64,000 bases of DNA, taken from Flabesymbios commensalis. Taxonomy: Eukaryota > Annelida > Polychaeta > Terebellida > Flabelligeridae. The notes under the pieces are model-generated. The model saw only the letters and a list, made by a program, of their open reading frames with translations. It was not told the DNA's origin and did not search any database. The position numbers and the translations under genes were made by a program. The stretch lies in assembly GCA_964017125.1 (NCBI GenBank), contig OZ024915.1, positions 17,527,273 through 17,591,272 on the forward strand, given 5' to 3'. This document shows, piece by piece, positions 1-11,279 of this stretch. Every line of letters starts with the position of its first letter. Position 1 is the first letter of the stretch.

Positions 1-2
1 TT

Positions 3-185
3 GTATTTTTTGCGATCGGCAATTTCAAGTGGGCAAAAAATGTTGATCAATTTGGATGTCTATGAATTTAATTATAAGCCAGATCTTTATTTTAATGTTT
101 TTTTGTATTTTTTTGCGATCTGCAATTTCAGGTGGGTGAAAAATGTTGGATCAATTTGGATGTCTATAAATTTAATTATAGGCCA
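3..185. repeat. Two-copy tandem repeat, ~103-bp period
   Basis: The stretch with TTTTTTGCGATCGGCAATTTCA near position 6 recurs about 103 bp later with a few changes, and both copies run on through GGATGTCTAT to AATTTAATTATA. The open frames crossing it are by-products of AT-rich DNA and resemble no known protein. Confidence 0.7.
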
Positions 186-189
186 TGTC

Positions 190-775
190 TTTATTCTAAG
201 GTTATTCGTAATTTTGTACTATCCTCAATATATTTATATACAAATCCAAGTGACCATTACCGACTTCAAGAGGTAATGGTAAAGATATTAGGCCCGACTT
301 CGATATATTATTATCTTACCTTCTCGAACCTGTTACCAAAATTTTTTTTTTTACACGCTTACCTCAAAATTATCAGATATTATGTATTGAGAAATATTTG
401 CTGTCCCGTCAGAAATCATCAGTCCACTACCTATTTTTGTTGGGAACCCTGATAACACCTTCGCGTGAAAAGTGTAACATGAGACCTTACGCCATGTAGC
501 TACTTGCATCAGACAGAAAAGATTATTTGAAGTAGAAAATTATTTATATCTAAAAAAACCGCTTGAACCAGGTTTTTTTTAGACGAATGCTGGTAAAACT
601 ATGACCTATATTGTTGTATTCATTCCATGGAAAATTTGATTTCTGATTATCTTTGTCATGAAAATGAACGTCATGTACATTTTAAAATATAATTATATCA
701 CAAGTCTGGATATAGACTGTTGTGAATAAACACATACTCTTTTCAATCCATTGTTACGTGATTGTTTTTTTATTA
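190..775. other. AT-rich DNA with no recognised feature
   Basis: No coding signal, RNA gene or clear repeat was seen. Short homopolymer runs are common. Confidence 0.5.
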
Positions 776-1270
776 ATTAGGTAGCCCGAGGCGGACTGCT
801 TACTGTATTCCACACGGGCCGCCGCCGTCGCCGCTGCAGTTATTTGTTTTCAAGATGGCTACTAATCTATCAACTGCTGCTTCCTCATACTTCACATAGC
901 CATCACATACCACTGGGGAATTGTTTTGGTGACATTTTTATCCCCATATCATCAATCCTTCAATTACTATGACCACTAACGAAGAAATGCTCGTTAGCGC
1001 ATTTCAGAAAAAAATTGCCATCAGATCTTCTTTTAATTTGGCAAATATGTTCAACTATGTCAACAATTTCAAAACGGCCGTTCAGCGGCCATTTTGAATT
1101 TTGTAATATTTACTTAACTCAACTTGTAATTTTTTTTTTCACTATCCCGGAAATCTTGCATGATAGCTGAACGAAGAATTTCTGACCTGATTAACTTTTG
1201 GAAGCAAACAATTTTAAAATAGTGGTCGAGCGATAACGGAGGCCTGCTTTCGTGTTCGTTTCCGAACAAC
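776..1270. repeat. Interspersed repeat, related to 39.50-40.30 kb
   Basis: The segment from GGCGGACTGCTTACTGTATT onward closely matches 39,520-39,790, including the GC-rich CCGCCGCC tract, the ACTTCACATAGCCATCACAT block and the TGGGGAATTGTTTTGGTGAC block. The two copies lie about 38.7 kb apart in the same orientation. No reading frame spans it and the family is not recognised. Confidence 0.7.
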
Positions 1271-1279
1271 TCTTTCTAG

Positions 1280-1655
1280 TTGTTATTATTCTCTTGGGCG
1301 GGTGTCTTTGCCCTTGTTCTGCTTTTATGTGTGTTTCTATTTTTCAACGAAGATAACACATAGCATGGGAAAAGCCCATATTTTTCGGGCGGATTGCTAG
1401 TGGAGTACCCTAGTACTTCTGCTCAACTGCGGTGCCAATGCAGCTCTCGCATCAGTGCAGGCGCTGGTGTAGGACGTGGTAGCCTTAAATAACCGGCAAT
1501 AGCGTGTTTGGCATTAGGTCTCTCACGTGGAATGAATGGAGTTACCCTTCCTATTGTTACTCTGGGGACTATCCGACCCGAGGATAGCGGAGCTGCGCGG
1601 AATGCCACGTTGTTTCAGCATTAAATTGCACAGCGAAACCCAAGTCTCCGGCCGT
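1280..1655. other. GC-richer unassigned stretch
   Basis: Base composition is higher in G+C than the flanks. A 61-codon minus-strand frame at 1,423-1,608 is open and rich in Arg and Pro, but no motif, splice signal or neighbour supports it as a gene. Confidence 0.3.
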
Positions 1656-1695
1656 CTGGGCATGTATGGGGGTTAAATCCCCCAGACATGCCCAG
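1656..1695. repeat. 40-bp perfect-arm hairpin
   Basis: CTGGGCATGT pairs with ACATGCCCAG and an inner GGGGG pairs with CCCCC around an AT-rich loop (TTAAAT). The arms are perfect over 10 bp plus 5 bp. It could be a small MITE core or a structured-RNA stem; the sequence does not decide. Confidence 0.7.
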
Positions 1696-1699
1696 AAAC

Positions 1700-3640
1700 C
1701 CTTATCGGGCGACCATGCCCTATCACCCCCACCCTCACATCATCATCAGTACATCATTCATCTCATCAATTAACTACAACGTTTTTATCATAATACAATG
1801 TCACTTAAAAGACCATTTGTGCCGAAAAGTAACGTAAAACAATGTTTTACTACTACACACTGATAACATATTTCTTTATTTTGACATTTGCCTCATATGT
1901 GAAACTCGTCCCTCTTCTGACTCCAACATCTCAGTTCTGCTATTGTTAATGGCTGTTAAATAAACTTGGGTCTTCGAATATTTCAACAATTTTATTAATT
2001 TTAACAGGCAACACAGTGTAAAACTTGTATCTAACATACTAGTTTACTTACTAAGAGTGTTTAAGTATTATGATTAATATATAACAAGTAAAACAGGGGT
2101 TAGCGTATGCTAAAATATGATGGGAGATGACTGATAGACAGGTGGCTTTTCGAAAATGTGAAGAGATGACCATTGTGTAGTAGGGTGTGGTAGCAGTAGG
2201 CCTATGAAGGTGGATTGTTCATTGCCTGAATTATAGCCTAAGTGTACCTGTCGTAGATAAAGCAAAAGCATGACCCTCACATGATCTACCTTAAAACCAT
2301 CCTGGTAGTCAGGGAATAAATTTAACTTGTTTAAGCTACACCTAAGCGTAAAATGTTTGCATTCAATATTATATCTGAAGCTATCGTGGGGCCTATCATA
2401 ATGTTGGGAGCCAGATGGGTTTTAAAGAACAATAAATGTACAAAGTTTTACACCTATAAAATGGCCAAACATGATTAATTTTAATACATTCCTTTCACGA
2501 ATTAGTTTTATAGGATAGTCCAGTTGACTTTTTTATTCAAATGATTTATTTTAATTCTGATATTTTAATTTTTGGTAGGCCTATATTCTAGATCAGCACC
2601 ATTTACAATAAATACATCTGTCCTGTGCATAGGGCTGTAAATCCATGAAAACATTGCTAGCTTGGTGGACGGTAAGAGGTGAATAAAATGACAACTACAA
2701 AAAATCAGTCGCCTTCAAATATCGCCTTCTTAAAAATGGATATGTCATTTTGGAGGATGTTTAACACACCTTTTTTTCTTCACAGTGTATAAATTACAGG
2801 GGATGAAAGTGTTTTATCTAGCTCCCAACATTATGACAATATAGCTTGGGTGTAATATGTTGAATCCAAAAAAATACACGAGTGTAGGCCCTATAGATTT
2901 TCATTGTTAAAAACTCATGAGTAAACTTTAGATACCGTACACAGTAAGCTGATATACCTCTATATTTATGAGGTACACAAGGATCTTTGTCTCTTGATTA
3001 AGGAATCGGCTTATCAGCTAGTAAATAATTGACCCTTATCATGTTAATAATCACAGTCAACATATTAAAATTTAAGATTTATTAATTAAATAATTAACAG
3101 TGTAGTATTTGTCCTTTAATAACATCCTAGGGCGTATTTTTTTCTACTTGAAATTGATAACATATCTATAATTGTCATTAATTAAAAAAATTGTGCTTGT
3201 ATTTCAGATTTGCATTTTTATTGAAAATCTGTATAATGTGTAATTAGCCTAGGCCCCTATATTCTTATTCATAAGGAAACATTATAACCCTATCATGTGA
3301 GACTTGCAGAGAATGGTAATTTCACACTGTATAATTTAAAATATAAGTTGTACGTTTGTAACACCAATTAATATGCCTACTTTGTGAAATATGCTGGAGG
3401 CAAAATGTGGCTGGAAAATTTGACCGATTTATATATGTGACGTGTTTCATGAAGTAAAAATACTATTTTAATGATATTAACCCACTAATGCATACGGTCA
3501 TATATGCATGTGGTACACCTCTTCATCTCCAAACACTAGATTCCCATATCGTGGTGGGGATTTCCATGGTTTATTTTTTAAAATACATATAGGGGCCTAT
3601 ATATATAGGGATATCCCAAGAATATTGTTTAGAAGTTATG
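1700..3640. other. AT-rich DNA, nothing assigned
   Basis: No gene or RNA was found. Several TAGGCCTA octamers occur, at about 2,199 and 2,576. Confidence 0.5.
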
Positions 3641-3689
3641 GAAAGACATATCGTAAATATTTAAACGTAGGATCTACAGATTATTATAA

Positions 3690-3952
3690 AACAATAATTA
3701 AAAATATTATTCAAAAATATCATTTAAAAACGTTTTAAAAACATTTTTTATAATATTTAGGCCCTACTTTGTATTTAAAAAAATGCATTTTGAAAAATAT
3801 TATTAAAACGTTTTAAAACCTTTTATACTGGATGTTTTGCATAATATTTCTATTTAATGTTTTATAATATTCTGTTGACCCGACATTTTATTGTTGTAAA
3901 ACATTTTCATGTAACTTTTTGAAACATGTTAGAAAATGCTTTGTGTTTGCTG
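3690..3952. repeat. Partial MITE-like repeat ending in GTTTGCTGG
   Basis: The stretch is built from AACGTTTTAAAA, ATAATATTT and ATGTTTTATAATATT blocks and ends TTTGTGTTTGCTGG. That is the same terminus carried by the short MITEs at 33.5 and 21.8 kb. The opposite terminus was not found, so this is a partial copy. Confidence 0.4.
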
Positions 3953-3954
3953 GA

Positions 3955-5555
3955 AAGCTGCACCGGTGCTCTCAAGAACTGAAAATGAGCGTGACAGAGT
4001 TGTATGTAACGGAGTGGTAATTTACTCACATATGTTACACCACAGGGACAAATTTGTGTGCTGGATAATGTCAGAAACTGCAGAAGTGGCACCATACAAT
4101 GGTGCTTTTTTTCCACATAGAAGTCATCTGCCTAACTGCAAAGGTTTGTGTTTTTTTAACGGACGTAACAGAGTTGTAAGATAAAAGTATAGGACCTACT
4201 GTTGGAACACTAACGTAGGCCTATATATAGGCCTACATCACACTTTCAAATTATTTGATTCAGATAGGCCACCATTATCTCCGTTGTAGGGCCTACATCC
4301 TAATATTGTTTAATAGACATTAGTTTTGAGGCTACCTTTCAAAAATATGTGCGTGATCGGCCTTCTGTTCTACATGGGCTACTGAGAGAGCCAATTCATA
4401 TTTTTCAAGTTAAAATTATTAAATTTTATCAACTGTTAATTTTGTGATGACCAAATTGAAATCCGATACATGGTAAAGGTAAAAAAGCACCAAAAGGTCT
4501 GAAAACTGGGCTGGCACACCATGTTTGTTTTTATAGATTCGGGGTATTTCATCATTGTATTTTCAAAAATATTAGGCCTAATTGGGATAATTTTAACAAT
4601 TAGAATATGTCACATGACATGTGATACATCATATTATATAGCAGGTTTAGTATATGAGTTATATATGATTTGGCTTCCCAGCATGTGGACTCTTTTTTTT
4701 TTTTAATTCACCCATAGTGAGGAAATTACAAATAACGTTATTTATTAAATGCAGGTGGTGATATAATAAGAGCTGTGGGAAAATAGGGACTATATACTGT
4801 TCAGGTGATTTTAATAAGAGGTCCTTAGTTGATATATAATTAATCTTTACCTTCACTCTTCTTGTAGGCCTATTAATGCTATTGTTAAATAATTTCTTTT
4901 GTTTTATACTCATGGAGTAATGTGTTAATGTATTTTTAGTATTTTAAAAGCTATATATTACCTGTACCGTTAGGTCTGTATCTAGCCTATAGGCCTATTA
5001 AATTTCGTGTTTGGTGTCAGAAATTTATAAAACAAATTTCTAATGCAGTTACAAGCATCGTCTGAAGATGGTGTATGTTCATAATTTATTCATAGAAAAA
5101 TTCATAATCAGTATTTTCAACATTAGGTCCTACCCTAGCAAATGACCATAACCCTAGGAAATGATATTTGTGGATAGCTCCATCTTCACTGCTCTGTTTG
5201 GATTTCAGGTGTCCTCAACCATTAATCTCATATACTCAAGTCAACTTCTGCACTAAATTACATATTTTTTATATCGTGTAACTGTATGTTATCATTGTCA
5301 TTGACGGTGACATCATCTATCTCATCCTTGTTTTAGGTTAGAGGAGTAGATTATGTTGAAAATTACGTTTTTGCGTGGATCTCTGAGTCGATAGTTGTGA
5401 CGTTATTCGTTAATTTATATTTGTCTAAAACTGTGTTATCAGTGCATTACCTGGCTATTCTATGTTATTCTGTGGTATTTTTTCTGGCCAAAAATAGCAA
5501 ACTGAAGCTGATTCTATTATGTAAATTGTCAATCCGATTGAGAAACATATTCTTT
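3955..5555. other. AT-rich DNA, nothing assigned
   Basis: Only short unsupported frames occur. A perfect 22-bp palindrome made of two TAGGCCTA octamers around TATA lies at 4,215-4,236. Confidence 0.5.
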
Positions 5556-5562
5556 ATGTGAT

Positions 5563-5860
5563 GTGCACGTTTTGACCAGCACAAAAGTGGATTATATTAT
5601 TGTCATGGCTATACAGACGACCTTGATGGATCAACTTCATGTTTTGCTCAAACCTAGTATAGGGCTTGGCCCAAGGCTGCTATCCGTGGCCAATGGGCAT
5701 TTAAATTACCCTAATATTATTGATTTATTCTCTACTGTAAAAGCACGATACCAGTGGATATCACAAAAGCCACAAACCAATAGGCCTAGAGCGGCTATAT
5801 GAGGAGCGACAGGTTATCCAGTGCCGGTCAGTGCTCAACAGTCAAAAAATATTTTGTCAG
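5563..5860. repeat. Low-copy repeat sharing a block with ~53.97 kb
   Basis: GAGCGACAGGTTATCCAG near 5,800 recurs as the same string near 53,971, and the two neighbourhoods have looser similarity (TTGGCCCA, AATGGGC, TTTAAATT). Nothing else identifies the family. Confidence 0.35.
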
Positions 5861-6363
5861 TAATCTAAACATTCTTACAAAATGCCTCTTACAGTGGTTT
5901 CTCTCAACTTCTGAATGTGAAAAATGGCTTTAAATAAATTATTACACTGGACCAAAATGTGTCGTTTTTCTGGCGCAACATCTGTTTTGTTCCCCATAAC
6001 TTTGTGAAATATCGATAATAGATGTTATCACGGCTCTTAATTGGTTTCCAAGGTGTGAGAAACCTATATATAGACACCAAAAACACATTTCTACGTTATT
6101 TGGAAACGAAGTTAAGGCACATGGCGTTGCAGTTTTAGATTTTGCCCTCTAGCGGTCACTGTTTATTAATAATGTACCTAGCTATATGACCTTCGGAAAC
6201 ATCATACCTCAATTCGTTGATCCCAAAAATGTTACTTTAGACACCGATATGATGTTTTTGTGTTCATTGTGAGCTAAGCCGTGATGTACAGTTGTGACAT
6301 TTTCACAAATTTTGGCGGCAATTTTGTTTTTGAATTTTGAGTAGGAAAAACACAAAATAGAGC
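5861..6363. other. Unassigned DNA
   Basis: No gene, RNA or repeat relationship was seen here. Confidence 0.4.
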
Positions 6364-6813
6364 TTGGCATGGGGCAGATTTGGAATCAGCGTACCGAAAT
6401 TGTGTAAGAACAACTGCATGCCAAATTCTACTAAAAAATACCTTAACAAATCAGAAATTTCAAAAATGGGCCCTGACTATATAGAAACTGGCAGGCATTG
6501 TAAGCCCAAAATGCCAATTGAAAAAAGAACTTGTTACAAAATAGCACAGTTGAAGATGAAATACATTTTTTTTGTTGACTGTTTATTATATGATGAACAA
6601 AGAGTTAAATATAAGTTGATAGAAACGGTCATATTTCTATATATGAGGAATGTAGGTGATATGACTGGCTCCACTCAGGAATGGGACAGGAGAGAAGCAG
6701 CTGAAGCCACGGCACAGATGTCTTTGGCACAGATGTTTATTAATTCAATCGATCACTTCAATGACAATGTTCAATACATACTCATGATACTGGTGAGATG
6801 CTGGTGTCGGTAG
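6364..6813 (+). CDS. Unrecognised 149-codon open frame (weak)
   Basis: This is the longest frame in the first 40 kb that is not repeat-derived. Its C-terminal third (EWDRREAAEATAQMSLAQMF) is more protein-like than the rest, being amphipathic and rich in Ala, Glu and Gln. The frame has no signal peptide, membrane segment or family motif that I recognise. GGTAGG near the end could act as a splice donor, so part of it might be an exon, but no matching acceptor was identified. It is quite possibly a chance frame. Confidence 0.15.
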   Translation: MAWGRFGISVPKLCKNNCMPNSTKKYLNKSEISKMGPDYIETGRHCKPKMPIEKRTCYKIAQLKMKYIFFVDCLLYDEQRVKYKLIETVIFLYMRNVGDMTGSTQEWDRREAAEATAQMSLAQMFINSIDHFNDNVQYILMILVRCWCR

Positions 6814-6829
6814 GTAGGCCTACGATTGT

Positions 6830-7300
6830 CCAGCCGCCATGTTGGCTGACTGTCCACTCCTACCTCTGATCCTCGAATCTAATTTTAGATCCCCGTCTGG
6901 GCAACGGTTAGTAATAAAACATTGTTGAATCCATAATTCTCTTTTCTTTCGTTTATCATATCAATCAAACATATAATTCGCTGTGCACATGATCCCGGAC
7001 AAGACGCGGTGGCCCAAGCCACGTGGCTTATTCTACGCGAGCAGAGCAACATGTCAGCCTGCTGAGCAGTCTACTGTGAGAGTGGTGGAGCGGGCGAAAT
7101 GTGTGACAAAGATAGCTTGGGTGAGGTCCGATGGGAGAATATAGGCCCAACTCGTCAGCTACACAATTCCGTCTGGCCTCACTGGCCAAAAGAAAACCAG
7201 TCGCTGGTCCCCACATTACCCCCGGGCTAAGTGACAACGTATAATCACAAACTAGACTTGTGGGTAAAGCGCAGGTTTCCTCGGGCACATCCGAGCAGTG
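6830..7300 (-). mobile_element. Fossil 3' end of a Gypsy-type LTR element
   Basis: The string CACATTACCCCCGGG at about 7,212-7,226, followed by TAAGTGACAACGT, matches the polypurine-tract junction of the Gypsy element at 42,630-42,660 (CTACATTACCCCCGGG, then TTAGTGATAACGT). By analogy an LTR would end at about 7,215 on the + strand and extend leftward, with internal DNA to the right. No gag or pol homology is visible, so this is an old, broken remnant. The left border is a guess. Confidence 0.35.
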
Positions 7301-7309
7301 CACCATTCA

Positions 7310-8640
7310 AAACTGGTAGGGCCTACAGTGTGGTAGGCTACCATACATAGGTCCGAAGCAGGTGATACTGATGATAAGTGTAACAATGGTAGGTCTAGTG
7401 GTAACAACAATCGTAGGTCTGGTGGTAACAACGATGGTAGGTCTGGTATGTAACTGTTCTTTGAAAAGACTATAATATTATAAAATGACAGATGTGTGGG
7501 CAAGAGCGGACCTGCAGACAGGCATGTCCCACGTGAGGGCTTAAACCAGTAAGCAGGCAAAAAGCCACAGATGGCTAGCAATCAATAATAAATCATAAGT
7601 GAGAATATGGAGAGTGTGACGTAAACAGCGACGGCTTGAAGAGTACACTTATGGAGGCAAAAGTGACATGAGTGAGATCATGAGTGACGCTTATTTTCTC
7701 AGGTCTACAATCAGGATAATCCTGCATGAAAGGAGCTGACTGCAAACTCAGCAGAAACCAAAATACTACAACTCGCGTCTATAAATACGAGAATAATAAA
7801 AGAATGGAAATAATTGTTCTACCACAAAATTGTTGAAGTAGGCCTATTTAATAATGATGGAAAAACACATATGATGGCTAAATTTTTAAAAAAAGCTTTT
7901 GAGACTAGAAATAAGATTTGTAAATCCACTACATCATAGGCCTAGGTAAAGTTTTATAAGATATTACGTATCCTCAATTACATTCATTGTCTGCACATAC
8001 GAATAATCATATATAATAAGTTATAATAAATTATTTCTAGTGTATTGATATATGTGAATAATAATTGCTATTAAAATGCATCGAGTAATTCCAATATAGG
8101 GCCTACCATCGTGAATAAAAAGAGCTGAAATTTTGATTATACTCTCATTCTAAATTATGACAAACTTTGAAATAGTGTCTACCAAAAATGGTCATATCAT
8201 CATGATTTGTCAGTGAAGTGTTTTATGTAATGGTAGTAAACCACTGATCATGGTTTGTTTTGTTGTTTGTGAATGTAGGCCTAAAAACTGTATTTGTATG
8301 CAATAAAATTGATTCTGTTTCTGCATTTGTTTTATATCGAATATACCTCAACAACATTTGTGATCACATATTTACTCGCCAGGTGCCGCAAATTGCAGAA
8401 AAAGTAAATATTTATGTTGATTCTGGAGTGGGCGTTTGGTAGGCCTAACATTTGTAATACAAGTACATATTTAACTAGTGCAGTTAACTGGTAAATCTGA
8501 CACAAAGTATATTTAAATGTTAATGTCTGTAGTCTATTTGCGCCACAGAGTGAAAGACATTTCCCGAGTAGGATCGGGACCCCGCCCTCAAACATGTAAT
8601 GATGTTTGTTTGGTTCACCTTTGAGTTTAGGCTAGCTAGC
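7310..8640. other. Unassigned DNA
   Basis: Short (GGTCTGGTGGTAACAAC)-like near-repeats occur at 7,390-7,450. Otherwise the stretch is AT-rich, with TAGGCCTA at about 7,843, 7,937, 8,277 and 8,441. No gene is supported. Confidence 0.4.
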
Positions 8641-9020
8641 CTGCATGCGGGCTGCCGGGGCCCGGGCCTTTCGACAATATGTCCAACTCAAACGCCGGTG
8701 GCAGTCACAGTGTCAGTGACTTGAGACACTGACATTGTAACTCACTGTAACAAGTGTCACTGACAACACTGTCAGCAGTAACACACAGACGCAGTAACAG
8801 ACAGTGCATGCATCATGATCTGTACTGTAACTGGGCAATTTCACGTAAAGGGCACACAAAAAGTCTCATAGCATGTCAAGAATAAAAACCTCCCATGTAT
8901 GATAATTTCACAGCTTTTGACAACGAGATGTCATTCCCCAACATCAGTTAAATTTCCAGAGCTTAATTATGCCCATGAATGAAGATATTGACTTCTGAAA
9001 TGTATGCAGTTTTTGCGTGT

Positions 9021-9426
9021 ACTGGAGCAGTGGAGGGGACATTTGTTTTAACAATCATTAGTCTCTGCTAAAATGCTAATAATGTAGGTGATTTGAAAAT
9101 CCTAACCACTAAATTTAAAAAAAATTTTATTGTCGTGTTTCTAAAGGGAATATCACTATGTGTTGTACCCGTATTTCATATGTATATAGATTTGATATTC
9201 ATTTGAAATGTGACAAATAAAATTTTGCAATACACTCAAGTATGAATTGTACAGCATTTACTTTGACAGCTCAACAAATTAGTGCTCTGACATCAACTAG
9301 ATATACACATATAGCTTGAATATTATATATGACATATTTTGTACATGTGTACAGTGCTTTTTCATGGGAATCCTCTGCACAATTATATGTATGACAAACT
9401 GTACCCTGTGTACTGGAGGGGACATT
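9021..9426 (+). repeat. GTACTGGAGGGGACA motifs, left cluster
   Basis: Copies or near-copies lie at about 9,021-9,042 and 9,409-9,425. Each is followed by a T-run and TTTTAAC or TTTTTAAC. Further copies are at 10,899, 16,373 (opposite strand), 16,745, 16,919 and 17,100. Confidence 0.6.
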
Positions 9427-9799
9427 GTTTTTAACGGTTGAAATAACAACATCACAAGTGCTATAAATGCATACTTTAGATCAATAAAACATGATATGTT
9501 GCTCAACATTTCATATTCTAATTTTGCTCCAATATATATTGTTATTACTCAACATTGTGTTTTCAAATTGAGCCGAAGTAGCATAATTGTATAAACTTTG
9601 CTAAAAAAAAAAAGATGTGTAAGTGGTTTATCACGGTTACAGGCCGCAACTATTTGTCTGCATCGTGTTAAACACCATCAAGGAATGACAATGGAAAACT
9701 AGATTTGCCTGAGGGGCAAAGCTTGCGTCTCCACCCGCCCCACATAGTACATTAATTATAGAGAAATATAGTGCTGTCACCAAATTTTTATGTAAACCA

Positions 9800-10790
9800 C
9801 ATGAAAATGTGATGTCAGAATCACACCAAAATCTAATCAACATATTGCCAGGGTAAGTTGCTTCCTTGGAACAAATCGGTGAAGCAGTTCAAGCTCTTCA
9901 GAGTTACATGTGATTCGTCAGCTATCTTGAATTTTGTTGAAAAAATGAGAAAAATAATTCTCCTGACATTTTTTCTCAGGGCCACTGAGCATACACAAAA
10001 GCTAAAATTTGAGCTGTATAACCATATTACCAAATTTAGATAATAGTCAAAATAAGCAAAACTGAAATATCAGCTAAAATCCTAAAAAGTAAAAATATAT
10101 AAGTTTTTATTATCATAATCACACAAAAAACTAATCAGCACACATCCAGGGTAGGGTTATTCCTTTGAACCAAACATGAAATAAATCCATAAAGCGGTTC
10201 AAGCTCTAGAGAGCGACCTAGGATTTTGGCGGCCATCCTGGATTTTGTTGGACAAGCTGAAAAACGCTGAAAAAAATTAACAGGGCAAATTTCCTAGGGC
10301 CAATATGCATACTGCAAATGTTTAGAAATAATCTGAGTAGGGGTGTATGGCTATATTAACAAATTTTGATGATGGCCAAAATGAGCAGAACAGAAATATC
10401 CGCTAAAATACTAAAATGTAAAAAAATCAAAGTTTTTATTATCAGAATCACACCAAGAGCTTTTCAGCTCACGGCCAGGGTAAAGGGTTTTCTTTAACCC
10501 TTTCACCACTGAACGGCATTCAGCACATAAAAACGGGCTTCAGTGGTGAAAGGGTTAAACCAAACATGAAACAAATCGATGAAGCGGTTCAAGCTGTAGC
10601 GTGCGCCATAGGATTTTGGATTTTTTTGGTGGCCATCTTGGATTTTGTTGAAGAAACTGAAAAACGCAAAAAAATTCAGGCAAATTCCCCAGGGCCAGTA
10701 TGCATACTGCAAATATTTGGAAATAATCCGAGTAGGGGTTTTCGAGTGAGAGCAGAAACAAGTGGCGGCGGCGGCGGGCGGACTCAGCAA
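9800..10790. repeat. Three diverged ~320-bp tandem units
   Basis: Units begin near 9,800, 10,108 and 10,432. Each runs through TATCA-AATCACAC, CAGGGTA, AACCAAACATGAAA or a variant, AAGC-GTTCAAGCT, GATTTTGTTG and TATGCATACTGCAAAT or a variant. The second and third are closest to each other. The third has been split by a 65-bp MITE. The frames open through them are shared repeat sequence, not genes. Confidence 0.8.
10494..10558. mobile_element. 65-bp piggyBac-type MITE with TTAA duplication
   Basis: TTAA, then CCCTTTCACCACTGAA, a short core, TTCAGTGGTGAAAGGG and TTAA. The 16-bp inverted ends are perfect. It sits in the third ~320-bp unit exactly where the second unit reads TTTGAACCAAAC uninterrupted, which gives an internal empty-site comparison. 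TTAA duplication with CCC-starting ends is the hallmark of piggyBac-family elements; there is no room for a transposase. Confidence 0.8.
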
Positions 10791-10797
10791 AAACAAT

Positions 10798-10841
10798 AAG
10801 TCTCCACCACCACATAATAGTGGGTGGAGACTTAATAATTA
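10798..10841. repeat. Short hairpin
   Basis: TAAGTCTCCACC pairs with GGTGGAGACTTA around a short CACCACATAATAGT-type loop. The arms are perfect over 12 bp. Confidence 0.6.
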
Positions 10842-11092
10842 TGATTTTTGTGACATAACATGGACAATGTCACGGTGTTCAAGCTAATATCATTAAATGT
10901 ACTAGAGAGGACATATTTTTTTTAACAACAATAACAAACCTGTAAGCATGAATGATCACCCAATAATTCAACTTAATAACTAGTAAACTACTAAAAAGGG
11001 ATAAAATAGTTTCATCAGTCATAGTTTACATACATCTACATTACTATTATTCCAATATAACTGCAGAGACAGTTAGTGTATTCATTCCAACC

Positions 11093-11262
11093 CCCTCACG
11101 AAAGTCTAGAAAGCATTTTGTTGGCACATCCTTCCCTCACACCTGACATTTTGTTTTATACTATAAAACAAAATGTGAGGTTTATGGTATAAAACGAAAT
11201 GTGAGGTTTGAGGGAGGGATATATATGCCAACAAAATACTTTCCGGACTTTCATGAGGGGAG
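11093..11262. repeat. Imperfect 170-bp palindrome (MITE-like)
   Basis: The left arm CTCACGAAAGTC, GCATTTTGTTGGCA, CTTCCCTCA, ACATTTTGTTTTATA pairs with the right arm TATAAAACAAAATGT, TGAGGGAGG, TGCCAACAAAATAC, GACTTTCATGAG. The inner AAACCTCACATTTTG module also recurs in the repeat array to the right. Confidence 0.65.
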
Positions 11263-11279
11263 TTGGATAAATTATAGTA

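Noticed and set aside
1423-1608. 61-codon Arg/Pro-rich minus-strand gene
   Set aside because: Unusual composition only; no start signal, splice site or recognisable motif.
10503-10815. Overlapping frames of 77-97 codons on both strands
   Set aside because: They cross the third ~320-bp tandem unit and the 65-bp MITE; no protein family fits.
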